Below are positions 34,712-46,226 of a DNA stretch of 64,000 nt, one piece after another; within the stretch, counting starts at the first letter, position 1; each line of letters opens with the position of its first letter. The notes under the pieces are model-generated. The model was not told the DNA's origin. It searched no databases and saw only the letters and a list, made by a program, of their open reading frames with translations. Source of the DNA: Lithobates sylvaticus (Eukaryota; Chordata; Amphibia; Anura; Ranidae). Made by a program: the position numbers and the translations under genes. Location: the NCBI GenBank assembly GCA_028564925.1, contig CM053030.1:372770945-372834944 (forward strand), written 5' to 3'.

Positions 34712-34841
34712 AGTGGGACAGAGATTTTGTAGTCTACTGGCTGTGCCACATCCCATACCATCCACAAGCACCTGGTTTGATTGAAAGATACAATGGATAT
34801 TGAAGGACCAGATAAGCAAGCTTACACACCCACACATACAC

Positions 34842-35239
34842 TAAGGCCCCTTTCACACTGGGGCGTTTTTCAGGCGGTACAGCGCTAAAAATAGCGCCTG
34901 TTCACCGCCTGAAAAAATCCGGCCCCTTTAACTCCAGTGTGAAAGCCGGCGGGCTTTCACACTGGAGCGGTGCGCTAGCAGGACGGCAAAAAAAGTCCTG
35001 CTAGCAGCATCTTTGGAGCGGTATAGGAGCGGTGTGTTCACCGCTCCTATACCGCTCCTTCCCATTGATTTGAATGGGAAACCGCGGTAAAACCGCGAGG
35101 TGTTTAACCCTTTTTCAGCCGCTCGTGGGGGTAAAACCGCACCGCGAGCGGTCGAATACCGCGGTTAAAATGACGGTAAAGCAGCGCTAAATATAAAACC
35201 GTCACCGCGGCTCCCCGCCCCAGTGTGAAAGGGGCCTAA
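34842..35239. mobile_element. Complete Harbinger-type MITE
   Basis: TAA (34842-34844) precedes GGCCCCTTTCACACTGGGG, and CCCCAGTGTGAAAGGGGCC precedes TAA (35237-35239). The terminal repeats are perfect over 19 bp, and the 3-bp TAA duplication fits PIF/Harbinger. The interior contains GCGGTAAAACCGC-like palindromes. The low divergence of the ends suggests fairly recent mobility. Same family as 138-559. Confidence 0.85.
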
Positions 35240-36574
35240 GGGGGTGGGATCGGGTCCTCACACAGGCAGTCATGCTGTTAAATTCTAGGCCAATAGCCAA
35301 AAGCACACCATATGAGAGGATGGTGCGGGCTGGGGTGCAGATTCTACAGCTGGAGTGCAGAGTTCAGTATTTATGTAAGGTTCCTGAAAGAACAGGGCAT
35401 AACAGGTACCATGTTACTGCTACCCATGACATAGAAACCAAACCTGACATAGCTGAAGCCTATCTAGGAATGAGAGGGAATCTGTCAGGAAGGTTTAAAG
35501 TTATATTTGCATTGGCAGATGAGCTTTCAGGACAGTGTCTGGGACTCTGATTGGTTAGTGGATACTTCCCAGCAAGAGTGGAAAGTTAGGCTCAATAACA
35601 TCAAACCTTCCAAAATAAACAGCAGTGATCTTCTGGGAAATATCAGTATATTCCCTCTCTTCCCTATTGATGTTTTTTGATAGGGTAAGAAGTGGATACA
35701 GGCAGGTTGCAATGTGTTTGTCAGAGATCCAGGTAAGAAGCCAGTTAGAGTAGAAATTGCAGCTGAAGTTCTGGGATCTACTGTTTATGTATTTTTAGAA
35801 GTAATAGATAATCCACTTTGTTTTGCACTCTACAGTCTATCTACGATTTGATCCATAGAAAGACCAGAGAAAAGTGGTTACATGATGGACAGAATGATGG
35901 AAGACCGCAAGAGCTGTAGAGAGCAAGGCCTTTAATGTATTACAAGCCTGGACTTGTTTCTAAAGAACTTTGGAATGATCTTCCTAATGAGCTTTTAGCG
36001 AAAGATGGAAACATCTTCTCAGGGGCAGAAATATGGTAGGGAGTGGCATTCAAGGCAAATTAGTGTTTAGTATGAGTTATTAGTCTGTGTGGAGTCTGAG
36101 AGAAAAATCAAGGGTGGAATGAGTTGTGTTTTCTTGCGACCCAAACAAGCCAGGAAAGTACAAATACCCCCCAATGACCCATTTTTTGAAAGTAGACATT
36201 CCAATGTATGTAGTAAGATGCATGGTGAGGTTTTTGATGTTGTAATTTTTTCACACAATTCTTTGCAAAATTAAGATTTTTTCTCCCCACAAAATTGTCA
36301 TTGTAATAGGTTATTTCTCTCACATGGCATGTGTATACCACAAATGACACCCCAAAATAAATTCTGCTACTCCTCCTGAGTATTACGATATGTGTGGGAC
36401 TTTTCCACAGCCTGGCCACATAGAGAGGCCCAACATGCAGGGAGCACCATCACGTGTTCTAGGAGCATAAATTACACATCTAACTTGTTGACTACCTATG
36501 ACACTTTTGAAGGCCCTGGAGCACCAGGACAATGACATGTGACACTGTCGTGGCACTGATGACAGATGGCACTG

Positions 36575-37080
36575 ATACATGGCACTGATGACACGTGACA
36601 CTGATGTGGCACTGATGACAGATGGCACTAATACGTGGCACTGATGACACGTGACACTGATGGCTGATGGCTCTAATATGTGGCACTGATGACACCTGAC
36701 ACTGATAACAGATGGCACGTGACACTGACAGGTGGTACTGATGACAGATGGCACTGATACGTGGCACTGATGACAGATGGCACTAATATGTGGCACTGAT
36801 GACACGTGACACTGATGTGGCACTGATGACAGATGGCACTATGTGGCACTGATAACACATGCCACTGATGTGGCACTGATGACAGATGGCACTTATACAT
36901 ACACTTATACATGCACTTATACATGTCACTGGGGACAGATGGCACTGACAGCAGGTGGCACTGGGGACAGATGACACTGACAACAGGTGGCACTGGGGAG
37001 ATATGGCACTGACAGGTGGCACTGACAACAGGTGGCAGTGGGGACAGATGGCAGTGGGGACAGATGGCACTAACATTTAG
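36575..37080. repeat. Degenerate GGCACTGATGACA minisatellite
   Basis: Irregular tandem copies of GGCACTGATGACAGATGGCA and CACGTGACACTGATG, turning into GGCACTGGGGACAGATGGCA at the right. Unit length varies between about 10 and 30 bp. Confidence 0.8.
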
Positions 37081-37136
37081 TGTGGCACTTTATTTTCCAT
37101 TTTTTTTTTTTACACACGGCCGCTGCAGCCGTTCAT

Positions 37137-37227
37137 CTCTCCCTCCTCACACACTGTCTTTGTGTGAGGAGGGAGAGCCGGCGATGAGAGATGATCTCAT
37201 ATGTTTACATATGAGATCATCTCTCAT
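37137..37227. repeat. Two adjacent perfect hairpins
   Basis: 37137-37152 (CTCTCCCTCCTCACAC) pairs with 37162-37177, and 37184-37203 pairs without mismatch with 37208-37227 around a 4-base loop (20-bp arms centred on CATATG TTTA CATATG). Both lie inside the repeat that ends at 37450. Confidence 0.85.
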
Positions 37228-37450
37228 TGGACACGTCGATCGCCCTGTAAACGGCCCTGTGATTGGCCATTTAAAGCTATCTGTGACTGGCTGTGTCCAA
37301 GGGACACGGCCAGCACAGAATTTCCCAGATACGCGCTCGCGGGAGGGCTCATTACAGAAGTAAACAGGAGGACATCAGGGACGCCCTCCCGGCAATTGGC
37401 GTCCGCGCTGCAGCCATCTTTCGGCTATAGCGCGGACGCCTAGTGGTTAA

Positions 37451-38749
37451 GGTAAATAAGTTGGTTACTGTTGTCAGTAACTGGTAAACAACCTGACATA
37501 TAAAAGGATTGTCAGGTATTAGCTGGACAGGACTCTCCATAATGCCTTTAGACCAAAGAAAGACAGCCTGTAACCAGCCAGTGAAGAAAAAGATGCTTGT
37601 GCCTGATTTCCAGCAACTGCCTAAAGTGGTTGTAAACCCACTTTTTGGACTTCTACCTATAGGTAAGCCTAGAATAAGGCTTACCTATAGCTGGTAGAAA
37701 TATCTCATAAACATGCGCCGTTTAGGAAATATTTCACTTGTAGTCCGCCGAAAATGGATAATTATCACCTGGCACCATTGTCACCTGAAAGGATAATCAG
37801 TACCACTCCGAACACTGTTTTGAGCACAAGTAACTTCATTTTAATTTAATTTAATTAAATTTATTTTCAATGGACTAATTATATATTGTTGTAGTTAGTC
37901 TATATACCCATCTTTGTTTGCACGGTGGGATACAGACACACGTGCATATATATACATCATTTCTGCAATTTAAATTTTTTGTTTAAAATGATATGTTTAT
38001 GTTTGTTACTGGTTATTGTAAGCAGAGGGTCAAACACACATGTTATTTTGAATATATTGGGATCGTAAAATGGTGTATGTGAACACAGTACCAGGTTCCT
38101 TATACCACATAAACACTACATCGCACAACTATTTTGACACCCTACTTCAGAAGGTGTAACACAATAGTACGTCATCATAATAGACTTTTTTTATGTTTTT
38201 TCTAAAATATGGCCTAACTATTCATCATTGTAATACATTTTCTCACTCATATATATTCATTTGTATTCACATGCGCAGAATGCAGAGGGTATAACACATC
38301 AACACGAGTCTAAAGACAAAATTCGGAATTACAGAGGGTCTAACTCGCCAACATGTGGATAAATATATATAACTACACATTTTCATACCAGGTAGATTTA
38401 TTATCCTTTGCACATCCTTTCCCCCTGTGTTCCTTCACTCTGTAATAGACAGAGGGTGTAGCACACACCGTCTTTAATTTCAACTGAGCACATTTGTAAA
38501 TTGACATTTAGTCTTTTGATCTTGCCATTGGTGGAAGTTCTCACTAAGTTTCCACCATCACTTGGCTTCTATCATTTATACTTATCTTTTTATTTATTAA
38601 GAGGACTAGCACCACATCTACTTTTTCTTAATCCATTCCTCTTGCTCCACCTAGGTGGTAGTAATATGGAGAAGCAGCAAGTCCTTCCTTCTTTGATTAT
38701 TAGGATACCCACCTGCTTATTTTTTACCTTGTATTGCTTGTATTCCGTG
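37451..38749. other. Mixed non-coding stretch
   Basis: Includes a truncated TTAA-element end at 37622 (AAAGTGGTTGTAAACCCACT, lacking its TTAA) with a small TAGGTAAGCC palindrome. The rest (37700-38750) is AT-rich with CAGAGGGT motifs recurring every 60-140 bp between 38020 and 38455, and no gene. Confidence 0.35.
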
Positions 38750-38957
38750 GCGCAGTATCATATACTATTTCTCAATTCTGAGTTGGCCCACCCTTTGCAG
38801 CTATTACAGCTTCAGCTTTTCTGGGAAGGCTGTCCACAAGGTTTTAGGAGTGTATCTATGGGAATGTTTGACCATTCTTCCAGAAGAGCATTTTTGAGGT
38901 TGGACGAGAAGGCCTGGCTCCTCGTTTCCGCTTGAATTCATCCAAAAGATGTTCTAT
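38750..38957 (-). pseudogene. Tc1-like transposase 3' end (minus strand)
   Basis: The minus strand encodes the C-terminal tail of a Tc1-type transposase, with RPSRPT-like, EEWSNIPID-like and VDSLPRKAEAVIAAKGGPT-like segments; the plus strand reads AGTTGGCCCACCCTTTGCAG. Only the last 60 or so codons remain, and the catalytic residues are absent. It abuts a different Tc1 fragment of opposite orientation at about 38957. Confidence 0.65.
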
Positions 38958-39423
38958 CTAAAATGGTTTAGATCAAAGCATATTCATGTGTTAGAATGGC
39001 CCAGTCAAAGTCCAGACCTAAATCCAATTGAGGATCTGTAGCAAGACTTGAAAATTGCTGTTCACAGACGCTCTCAGTCCAACATGATAGAGCTATTTTG
39101 CAAAGAAGAATGGGCAAAAATCTCACCCTCTAGATGTGCAAAGCTGGTGGAGACATACCCACAAAGACTTGCAGCTGTAATTGCAGCGAAAGGTGGTTCT
39201 ACAAAGTTTTGGGACTGAATACAAATGTACGACACATTTTTCAGATATTGATTTTGTAAAAACAATTTGAAAACCATTTATCATTTTCCTTCCACTTCAC
39301 AATTATTATTATGTGTTGGTCTATCGCATAAAATCCCAATTAAATACATTTTACGTTTTTGGCTGTAACATACCAAAATGTGGAAAATGTCAAGGGGTAT
39401 GAATACTTTTTCAAGGCACTGTA
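38958..39423 (+). mobile_element. Tc1-like element, 3' third (plus strand)
   Basis: The plus strand shows [18 protein letters not shown], the conserved block with the catalytic Glu of DD34E transposases, then a tail ending AVIAAKGGSTKFWD and a stop at 39216. A TAG interrupts the frame directly after NPIEDL. The non-coding 3' end finishes with GAATACTTTTTCAAGGCACTG followed by TA (39422-39423), the expected Tc1 terminus and target. The 5' two thirds are missing. Confidence 0.75.
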
Positions 39424-40714
39424 CTGTACCTACAAGTGGGAGGTCAGTCATATGAGTAAAGATGGCTGACCCTTTATATACGTATATACATTTATGAACT
39501 ATATATAGAAAGGAGATAAATAAATATGTACACTTGTAATTAACATTATTTACAATAGTCTGATCACAATACATTTAACTTTTAACTAAAAACAATGTAT
39601 AAAGGCCATAAATGGTGTTGTTATTTTAACAGTAAAGTTAAGATTTTTTTTTTAACATTTTCTTTGCTACTTAAAATGTATGTCCAGTATTTTTTTTATG
39701 AATAGAGTAAGGAAGATTAGAACACCTGCCAGGTTTTTACTGCTATCCAAGGCTACGTCAGAGAGATTTCCCCTTCAATGTTCTGTGGACAATGTTTTAC
39801 CAGGCAGGAAGTGAAAGAAACTTTCCAACAGCAACACAGCCACTAATAAAAATGCTTTTATTTCCCTGATTCAGATCTTGTTTAATGAAACTGTTGTCAG
39901 CAAGACAGCAGTAGGGGTAAATCTTTCTAATGGTGCCCCAGATAGCATTAAAACCCAACGGGAGTTCTAATCCTTCCAGTCTCTATTCAAAGCTGCTGAA
40001 ACAAAAAATTGTCTTGGGATACACTCTAATCGCTGATAAAGCCCTAAATAATTGATTTTTTCATTCCTAACCCTTTATTAGTTTTTTTATCACTTATTCC
40101 TATCTTGGGAAAGGGAGCTTAAATCATTCTTGAAAGACAATGCAATCAAAGAAGACATTGTTTGCCCTTCACAAAAAACAAACAAACAAAAAAACAATAT
40201 CTGTGTCCCTATTCTATCATAAAAAATTGCAAATTTATAGTCAATAGTTGAAATGAAAAAAAAATGCTCTGGTCCAGGGGTGTATGGGTACAGGGGCAGG
40301 AGTGGTTAAAAAGACTGTTTCCGGGAAAAAAGGCAATCTTGATTTTTTTTTACCTAGCCTACTTACTTCTAACCTACTTCTATTAATTTTGAAGGTTCTT
40401 TAAGTTTGTAAACTTAAAGCATTTGTTACCTCAACACTTCATATTCCTGATATGCACTTGCTTTACCATGTACTTGCCCAGATAGCAAGCAATTGCTATC
40501 TGGGCAAGCAAAAACTGACCACTCTAAGCAGTAGTACACAGCGTGGTCCATTTTCTAGATATGCTGGGAGCTCAGTATGCTCTCCTTCAGTGATCAGACC
40601 TTTCCTGACACGCCTCTCCTGCACAGCCATTCACTGGGAAGCTTAAAACCATATTCATGAAATTTGACCTAAGCAAATATATATGCAGTGTTTTCTTATC
40701 TCTCAGCAAAGCCC
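39424..40714. other. Non-coding stretch with one perfect hairpin
   Basis: No gene or bounded repeat recognised. A perfect 16-bp hairpin with a 4-base loop lies at 40473-40508 (CTTGCCCAGATAGCAA and its reverse complement). Confidence 0.4.
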
Positions 40715-41121
40715 TAATGCCGCATACACACGAGCGGATTTTCTGTCGGAAAAATCTTGAATGCTTTTTCCGACGGAATTCCGCTCAAGCTTGGCTTGCA
40801 CACACACGGTCACACCAAATTCTGACCATCAAGAACGCAGTGACGTACAACACCTACGACGGGACTAGAAAATGGAAGTTCAATACCCAGTGCCCCACCC
40901 TTTGGGCTCCTTCTGCTAATCTCATGTTTATCTCGTGTTAGTAGAAGTTTTGTGAAAGACGTTTTGCGTTTATCAGACTTGTGCTTTTCCGATCGTTACC
41001 GCTCTTCAGTTTGCGCTTGTGGGTTTGTTTCTGGTTTTTAGTGCGTGTAGTCAGTTCGTATCTGTTTTTCAGTGCGTTCTTGTCCGCTCCTTTCTGATTT
41101 TCAGTGCATTCTGTTAGTTCG

Positions 41122-42940
41122 TTATGACCAGCCGACTGTTTTGAAGACATGTTGTGGGTACGTCCTTGTTGTAGAGTTTGTGCTGTGCGGGGGCTTGGTG
41201 TTGGGGTTCTGACCCAAGCCCAGTCCATAAACAGGGTGGGGAGGAGTTCATGGACCAAGAATTGGTTACACCAGCGTGACCAATTCTCTCATATACCCTG
41301 ATGATTTCAGGAATTTTCTCCGGATTACGGACCCGTTTTTCACCGTCTGTTGGCTTTGCTGTCCCCTTATATTATGAAGCAGGACACCTGCATGTGGCAA
41401 GCCATCACTCCCGAGCAGAGGCTTGTCGCCACCTTGTGACAAGCCTCTGCTCGGGAGTGATGGCTTGCCACATGCAGGTGTCCTGCTTCATAATATAAGG
41501 GGACAGCAAAGCCAACAGATGGTACTTGGCGTCAGGGAGAAGTCTGCAGGACCTCAAGTTCTTGACAGGCATCTCCCCCCAGGCTCTGGGAATCATTATT
41601 CCAGAGACCTGTTTTGCCATCATTCAGGTCCTGTAGAAGGACTATATTAGGGTTAACATTATATGTATTTAATGTATGCTAATGTTTTGTATTGTATTTC
41701 TTTCATCATTCCCAAATTACCATGATTGGAATATGCTGTGAATGTCCTCTTTATCCTTAGGCATGCTTTAAGCTTTTAATGCTCCTTTTTTGGCCTACAT
41801 GCATATTTGCCTTCACTAACCTCCCCAGCATGCTATCCTGGGCCCATACACACCTAGCCTAGTCACTTAACAATGTATTTTGTCAGCTCCATTGTAGTGC
41901 TTTACACTAAACACCCCCTAAAATGTGTCCAAATGTTATTGTTGTCCTTAAAGGAGGCTTTTTTTGGGGTCCCAAACCCATTTATAACCCCCCCTTAAAT
42001 GTTTCCAATGGGCCATCAGAGAGGGTGAGGAATCTGATAAGTGGACCTTATATTTTTGTATTTAAATACTCCTTAAAATAAATCTTATACTGATGTTGGC
42101 CAAGAATGTTTGTGTCTAATCTGCTTGCAATGTTATGTGCAAAAGTACTAATTTTATTTTTTTATTTTTTGACTTCACAGTTTCCTTCAACGCCACAGGA
42201 ATGGCAGACTGTGTCCTCCCATTTTGCTGAGCGTTGGGACTTTACTAACTGTGGAGGGGCAATCGATGCAAAACATGTCCACATCGTCCCACCACTCCAC
42301 TCAGGGTCATACTATTTAAATCATAAGGGGTTTCATAGTATTGTGTTGATGGCGGTGGTGTCGGCGACATATCAATTTTTATATGTGGACGTGGGGAAGA
42401 ATGGCCGGATGTCGGATGGTGGAGTCTTTGCCCAGACCAAGTTCTACGGATGTCTCCAGAGTGGTGGCTTAGGATTGCCACCTGCGGAAGAGAACGTGGA
42501 AGGAATCCCATTTGTGTTTGTCGCAGATGAAGCAATTGGTCTGGGTGATCACCTGATGAGGCCATTCCCCCAGAGGACACTCACCCCGGAGAAGAGGGGT
42601 TTAATTTTCCGGCTGGCCATAGCCCGAAGAGACGTGGAGAATGCTTTTGGGATAATGGCCAGCTCTTACGGCAATAAATATGGAGGAGTACAAACTGAAC
42701 CACACAGTTCTAGCATGCTGCATACTTCACAACTTTTTAAAGAGAAATGCTCCTAATTATGTTGCCTCAGTTGGGCCTGAGGCCGGACTTCCTGAAACTA
42801 CCCTGACGACCCTGAAAGCTGGCCGTCCTGGCTTACCCCCCAAAGCGCGCGTGAAGTGCAGCAAAAATATGTGGATTATTTTACGGGTAGGGGGGCCATT
42901 GCTATGCCAGAAATTTGGACATAATTTCTATTTTATAAAA
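41122..42940 (+). pseudogene. Harbinger DDE transposase (HARBI1-like), broken
   Basis: Exon 1 material spans about 41122-41650 (segments such as NFLRITDPFF, IMKQDT and TGISPQALGIIIPET-like sequence), then a T-rich tract and acceptor TTGACTTCACAG ending at 42180. Exon 2 from 42181 encodes PSTPQEWQTVSSHFAERWDF, then GGAIDAKHVHIVPP (first Asp; family DGKH), YVDVGKNGRMSDGGVF (second Asp), FVADEAIGLGDHLMRPFP, and RRDVENAFGIMAS (Glu). After MASS a short deletion shifts the frame, and coding resumes as EEYKLNHTVLACCILHNFLK to about 42940. Exon 1 has stops and carries an 86-bp inverted duplication. The family enzyme excises Harbinger elements together with a Myb-like partner. Confidence 0.85.
41342..41523. 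repeat. 86-bp inverted duplication in transposase exon 1
   Basis: 41342-41427 is repeated as its reverse complement at 41438-41523 with one mismatch (41345) and a 10-base spacer. The left arm is in coding orientation (IMKQDTCMWQAITPEQRL); the right arm is the same sequence inverted, replacing or displacing part of the exon. Confidence 0.95.
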
Positions 42941-42964
42941 AAGATGTATCTGATAAAATCTTGA

Positions 42965-43912
42965 TTTTTATTTACTGCTTGTGGTTCTTTTATCCTTGTC
43001 TCCTAGGTTCTCCTAGTGCACTTGTAGTGCCAAGTGTTTTTTACATTATTAACCAACCCCCATTGTCACTGTAAACACCAACTTAATACAAAAACTGTTA
43101 TTAAGCATTGAAAGAAGAAGCCACACATTGTTGAGTATAAAACCTTTTTACTCTGTGCACATGCACATGTGCGTTAGAAAACCTATTTTGGTAAAAAAAC
43201 ACCATCTTGGTTTTATAAATGTTTACCTTTAAAAAAAATTTATTACATAAACAGGCATGTTTCAAAACATAACATACACAACTCAGGAACTTACAAAGTT
43301 TAACATTGAAAAATTGAAGGCAATATCAGACATTATAGTGTCAAAAATGTGTTGATCTTGCCTTCATCAGATGGGGTGATTACACCCCTGTAAAAGCAAA
43401 ATTTTGAAGATGCACACAAATTGGGAGTCAAACTGGGGATTTCCCTCTTGATCCCATGCCTAATGTCAACATGTGGTACCTCCCATCATGGGGGATCAAT
43501 GGACGTGTTTTGGGGCACACCCTAATCACCTAGTGCACATTACCATTATCACTCTGTGTAGCAGCGGGGAAATGGAGATCTCCCTTTTACCGGATGTGCC
43601 ATAAAAGAAGTACTTACGCGCTTCTCTAACACTGTGCTTGCAGAGAGGTCAATGTGCCAGGGCCATATATACAGTATATAGACACACACACACACACGCA
43701 TGTGTTTTTGAGCTTTGGGGTGCACACCCTAATGCAATAGGCTGTGCACACCTATGGTTGCGAGGAAGAAGTTGCACCCACAAAACGCGCACATTGAAAT
43801 CCCCTGATGGGACATAGCACATGTGCATCTTCAAAATGTGGCTTTTAAAATGCGAGAAAAAATTTAGAAAAATGTACCAGAAAAAAAAAAAATGGTGGCA
43901 TTTTGTGGTTAT
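42965..43912. other. Harbinger interior between convergent genes
   Basis: Non-coding DNA between the 3' ends of the transposase (+) and the Myb-like gene (-). Contains a short CA microsatellite at 43680-43698. Confidence 0.5.
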
Positions 43913-45901
43913 TTAGATACTCCCTAATACATCAATCATGTTCTTCAGTTTTTGTTCAACCTCATTTGTTTTTTGCTTGATGAAGTCTAAATCCCGACTA
44001 GACCACATTATGTCCTTGATTAGTCTTTGTGCACTGTCACTGGTGAAATGAGGAGATTGTTCTTCCACAACCTGCACATCACCTAAAAGAAAAAATACAC
44101 ACCATGTATTATAAATATGCAGGCATACCTCTATTACCAGAATATGTGGTGTCTGACACTGACCTGTTATGGTGACAATTTCATCCACTTCTTCCACCTC
44201 TCCTTCCTCCACATCCTGAGGTTGTGAAAAAACAAGGAAAGGACTTGGGGTTCACCAACCCCCGGGACTTTTTTTTTTTCTCAGTGCTGAGTCAAGTGCT
44301 TTGCATCCTCCAACTGTCCTAGATGGCTTACATGGGCATTGATTGATGGGATGAGACACTCACTGCTGCCTGTATATAGACGTTTGCTTTCAAATTCAAT
44401 ACTGATTGATTCCAATTAACTTTTATGGCTCCTGGTTATGTCCAGGTGATTTTTCCTAGGATATTGGTAAGACATCTGTTGGACACTATTTTCAGTTACT
44501 TATTCTATGTGATTATGTTTTCTGTGATACATGTATACAATGAATTTGTCTTGATTGTATCTTCATACATGCATATGGGTATTTTCTATATATATACATG
44601 TGCTAGTTGATTATATATTTTTGTACTTATTCTACTACTGTACTGTTATATATTGTTTATGGTCTTGTATCTATTTTCAGTATATAGTATTCTGTGGAAA
44701 TACATTTTAAATTTCTCTAATGAATTTGTACATCAATAAAAATATTTGTATGGATATTATTTAATACCCATGTCTATTATTATCATTATCATTTGTTTTT
44801 GACACCTTTAAAGTCCCGGGGGTTGGTGAACCCCAAGTCCTTTCCTTGTTTTTTCATATATAATTGGGATGTAGTGTTTTGTTTGACGTTCCTACCCCTT
44901 CCTCCATTATCCTGAGGTTGTGGTGTCCTCTGTTCCCCTTCTTTCGGAGGTGGGGGGTTCCTGGTGTCCTCCGACGTCCCAAGTCTTTTCTCCTCTATGA
45001 GAATGAAACAAAAGGTATACTTAGCACACGGATATGTTAGGCCAGAAATAGGAATATGAAACATTGCTTGGAAGTGGGGTACAATTGTCTGTTTTGGCAG
45101 AGTTCCAAACTGAAGACATGATTTTTTCCTTTAAGAAAGCTGCAATACTTACCTTTTTTGGACAAGTTTCACGCATGGATACACCCCAAGTATCCACTGG
45201 AACACCTGTGTGGGTCACCCTAAAAAATTTGCTCTGGTGTCCCACACTAGTGCTCCTGAGTCCAGATGTGTAAACAGCTGCTGAGTGTCCTCTCCTTACA
45301 TTACACTGAATCAAGTTTGCAATTCATTGTAGTTTCAAAGACATCTAGACAACAATGTCCTAAACTTCTTTTAATACAAATTAGCATGACCAAATGTAGT
45401 TAACCCTGTATCTGTCAAAAACATTGTATTTAGTTGGCAAATGAACAATGTTTCGTACGACCGATTACTGTGCCCACGAACATGAAAGTAGCCATTTTAA
45501 ACTGTACAACAGTAAAGAAAAGCACATGGAGCAGCATGCAAGTAATAATCATAATAGGAACACACGACAAGTACTTACTTTTTAGATCCTTCTGTACTGA
45601 TCCTGCTCCCTCAATTTCAGGTTTGACCAGTGTTTTCTCAATTGCTCCTTGGATCGTCGTACCCCAAAATTCAGGTGCAGACTCTTCACAACTTTAGTCA
45701 TGATTTAAGCCTTTCTCACATTTGGGTTTAGGTACGGTCCATGCTTCCCATCATAGCCGGCCCTCTTCAATATGTCGACCATCTCCACCATCTCACCAAA
45801 GGACATATTGGAGGCCTTAAATCTCCTCCTGGATTGGGACGTTTCTTGCTCCGGCTTTCCTCCTCGTTTCTGCTATTAAGCACCTGCTGTGTCTCCGCCA
45901 T
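43913..45901 (-). pseudogene. Harbinger Myb/SANT-like DNA-binding protein gene, broken
   Basis: Read on the minus strand from ATG at 45901. Exon 1 (45901-45579) begins MAETQQVLNS and continues, after a shift of frame, with FKASNMSFGEMVEMVDILKR, HGPYLNPNVRKA, a stop where the family likely has Lys, then KSLHLNFGVRRSKEQLRKHW and a GTAAGT donor. A second exon (about 45290-45153, donor GTAAGT) and a third (from about 44998) follow. The third is split by a snap-back at 44226-44855 and ends EVEEVDEIVTITG near 44164. The last exon (44083-43913) encodes DVQVVEEQSPHF to IDVLGSI and a stop. The Myb/SANT-like protein of Harbinger elements helps bring the transposase to the element ends. Exon limits 2-3 are tentative. 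Confidence 0.7.
44226..44855. mobile_element. Snap-back insertion in the Myb-like gene
   Basis: Ends are inverted copies of about 45 bp: GAAAAAACAAGGAAAGGACT and CACCAACCCCCGGGACTTT at the left, with their mirror at 44811-44855. The exon motif CCTGAGGTTGTG occurs on both sides (44215-44226 and 44911-44922), so a piece of exon was duplicated on insertion or rearrangement. Confidence 0.6.
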
Positions 45902-46226
45902 ATTCCTCTCCCACTGTGACAAAAGAGACGGGGCTGGGAATATTCTAGAAAGAACATCAGGGACGGGCGACGCGGGCGGAGTTTCACGCGTGCACAGTGT
46001 ATATAAAGGTAACACGCGTGTGTCTTACATACATTCGGTGTGCAGAGGAAGGAGGATGAACGTTCTAACGAATTTAACATTTTAACTTGGGACATCAGTG
46101 GCCTATACTGATTCGAGATTGAGGCCTATATTGGGATAAGATTAGGAGAGTTTAGCCTGATATTAGTGTTTTTGTCTTGTGTTTTGTCTTGCGGCAAATA
46201 TAAAACAATTCAAAGACCCTAAATTC

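Larger units (their letters stand above)
33200..35930 (+). mobile_element. Fossil retroviral integrase region
   Basis: Fossil of a retrovirus-like pol 3' part. The plus strand shows pieces typical of integrase: the zinc-binding N-terminal part, a core segment with IEFIGPLPWGNNG, SDNGSHF and PYHPQAPGLIERYNG, and further C-terminal sequence after 35240. The family is retroviral rather than Ty3-like by the PYHPQ..G.IERYNG pattern, but the class is not resolved. It is heavily broken, with several lesions plus two later insertions: a hAT element at 33791-34711 and a Harbinger MITE at 34842-35239. No envelope gene was recognised. Confidence 0.6.
36040..37450 (-). mobile_element. TTAA-type high-copy repeat with internal minisatellite
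   Basis: On the minus strand it starts at TTAACCACTAGGCGTCCGCG (37450 downward). It then shows a GC-rich block, two hairpins (37137-37227), the degenerate minisatellite (36575-37080) and AT-rich sequence. The TTAACCACT start resembles that of the element at 54539. The far end near 36040 is not defined. Non-coding; ORFs with HQCHVSSVP repeats are translations of the minisatellite. Confidence 0.5.

Noticed and set aside
36383-37076. ORFs with HQCHVSSVP repeats
   Set aside because: Translations of the degenerate GGCACTGATGACA minisatellite.
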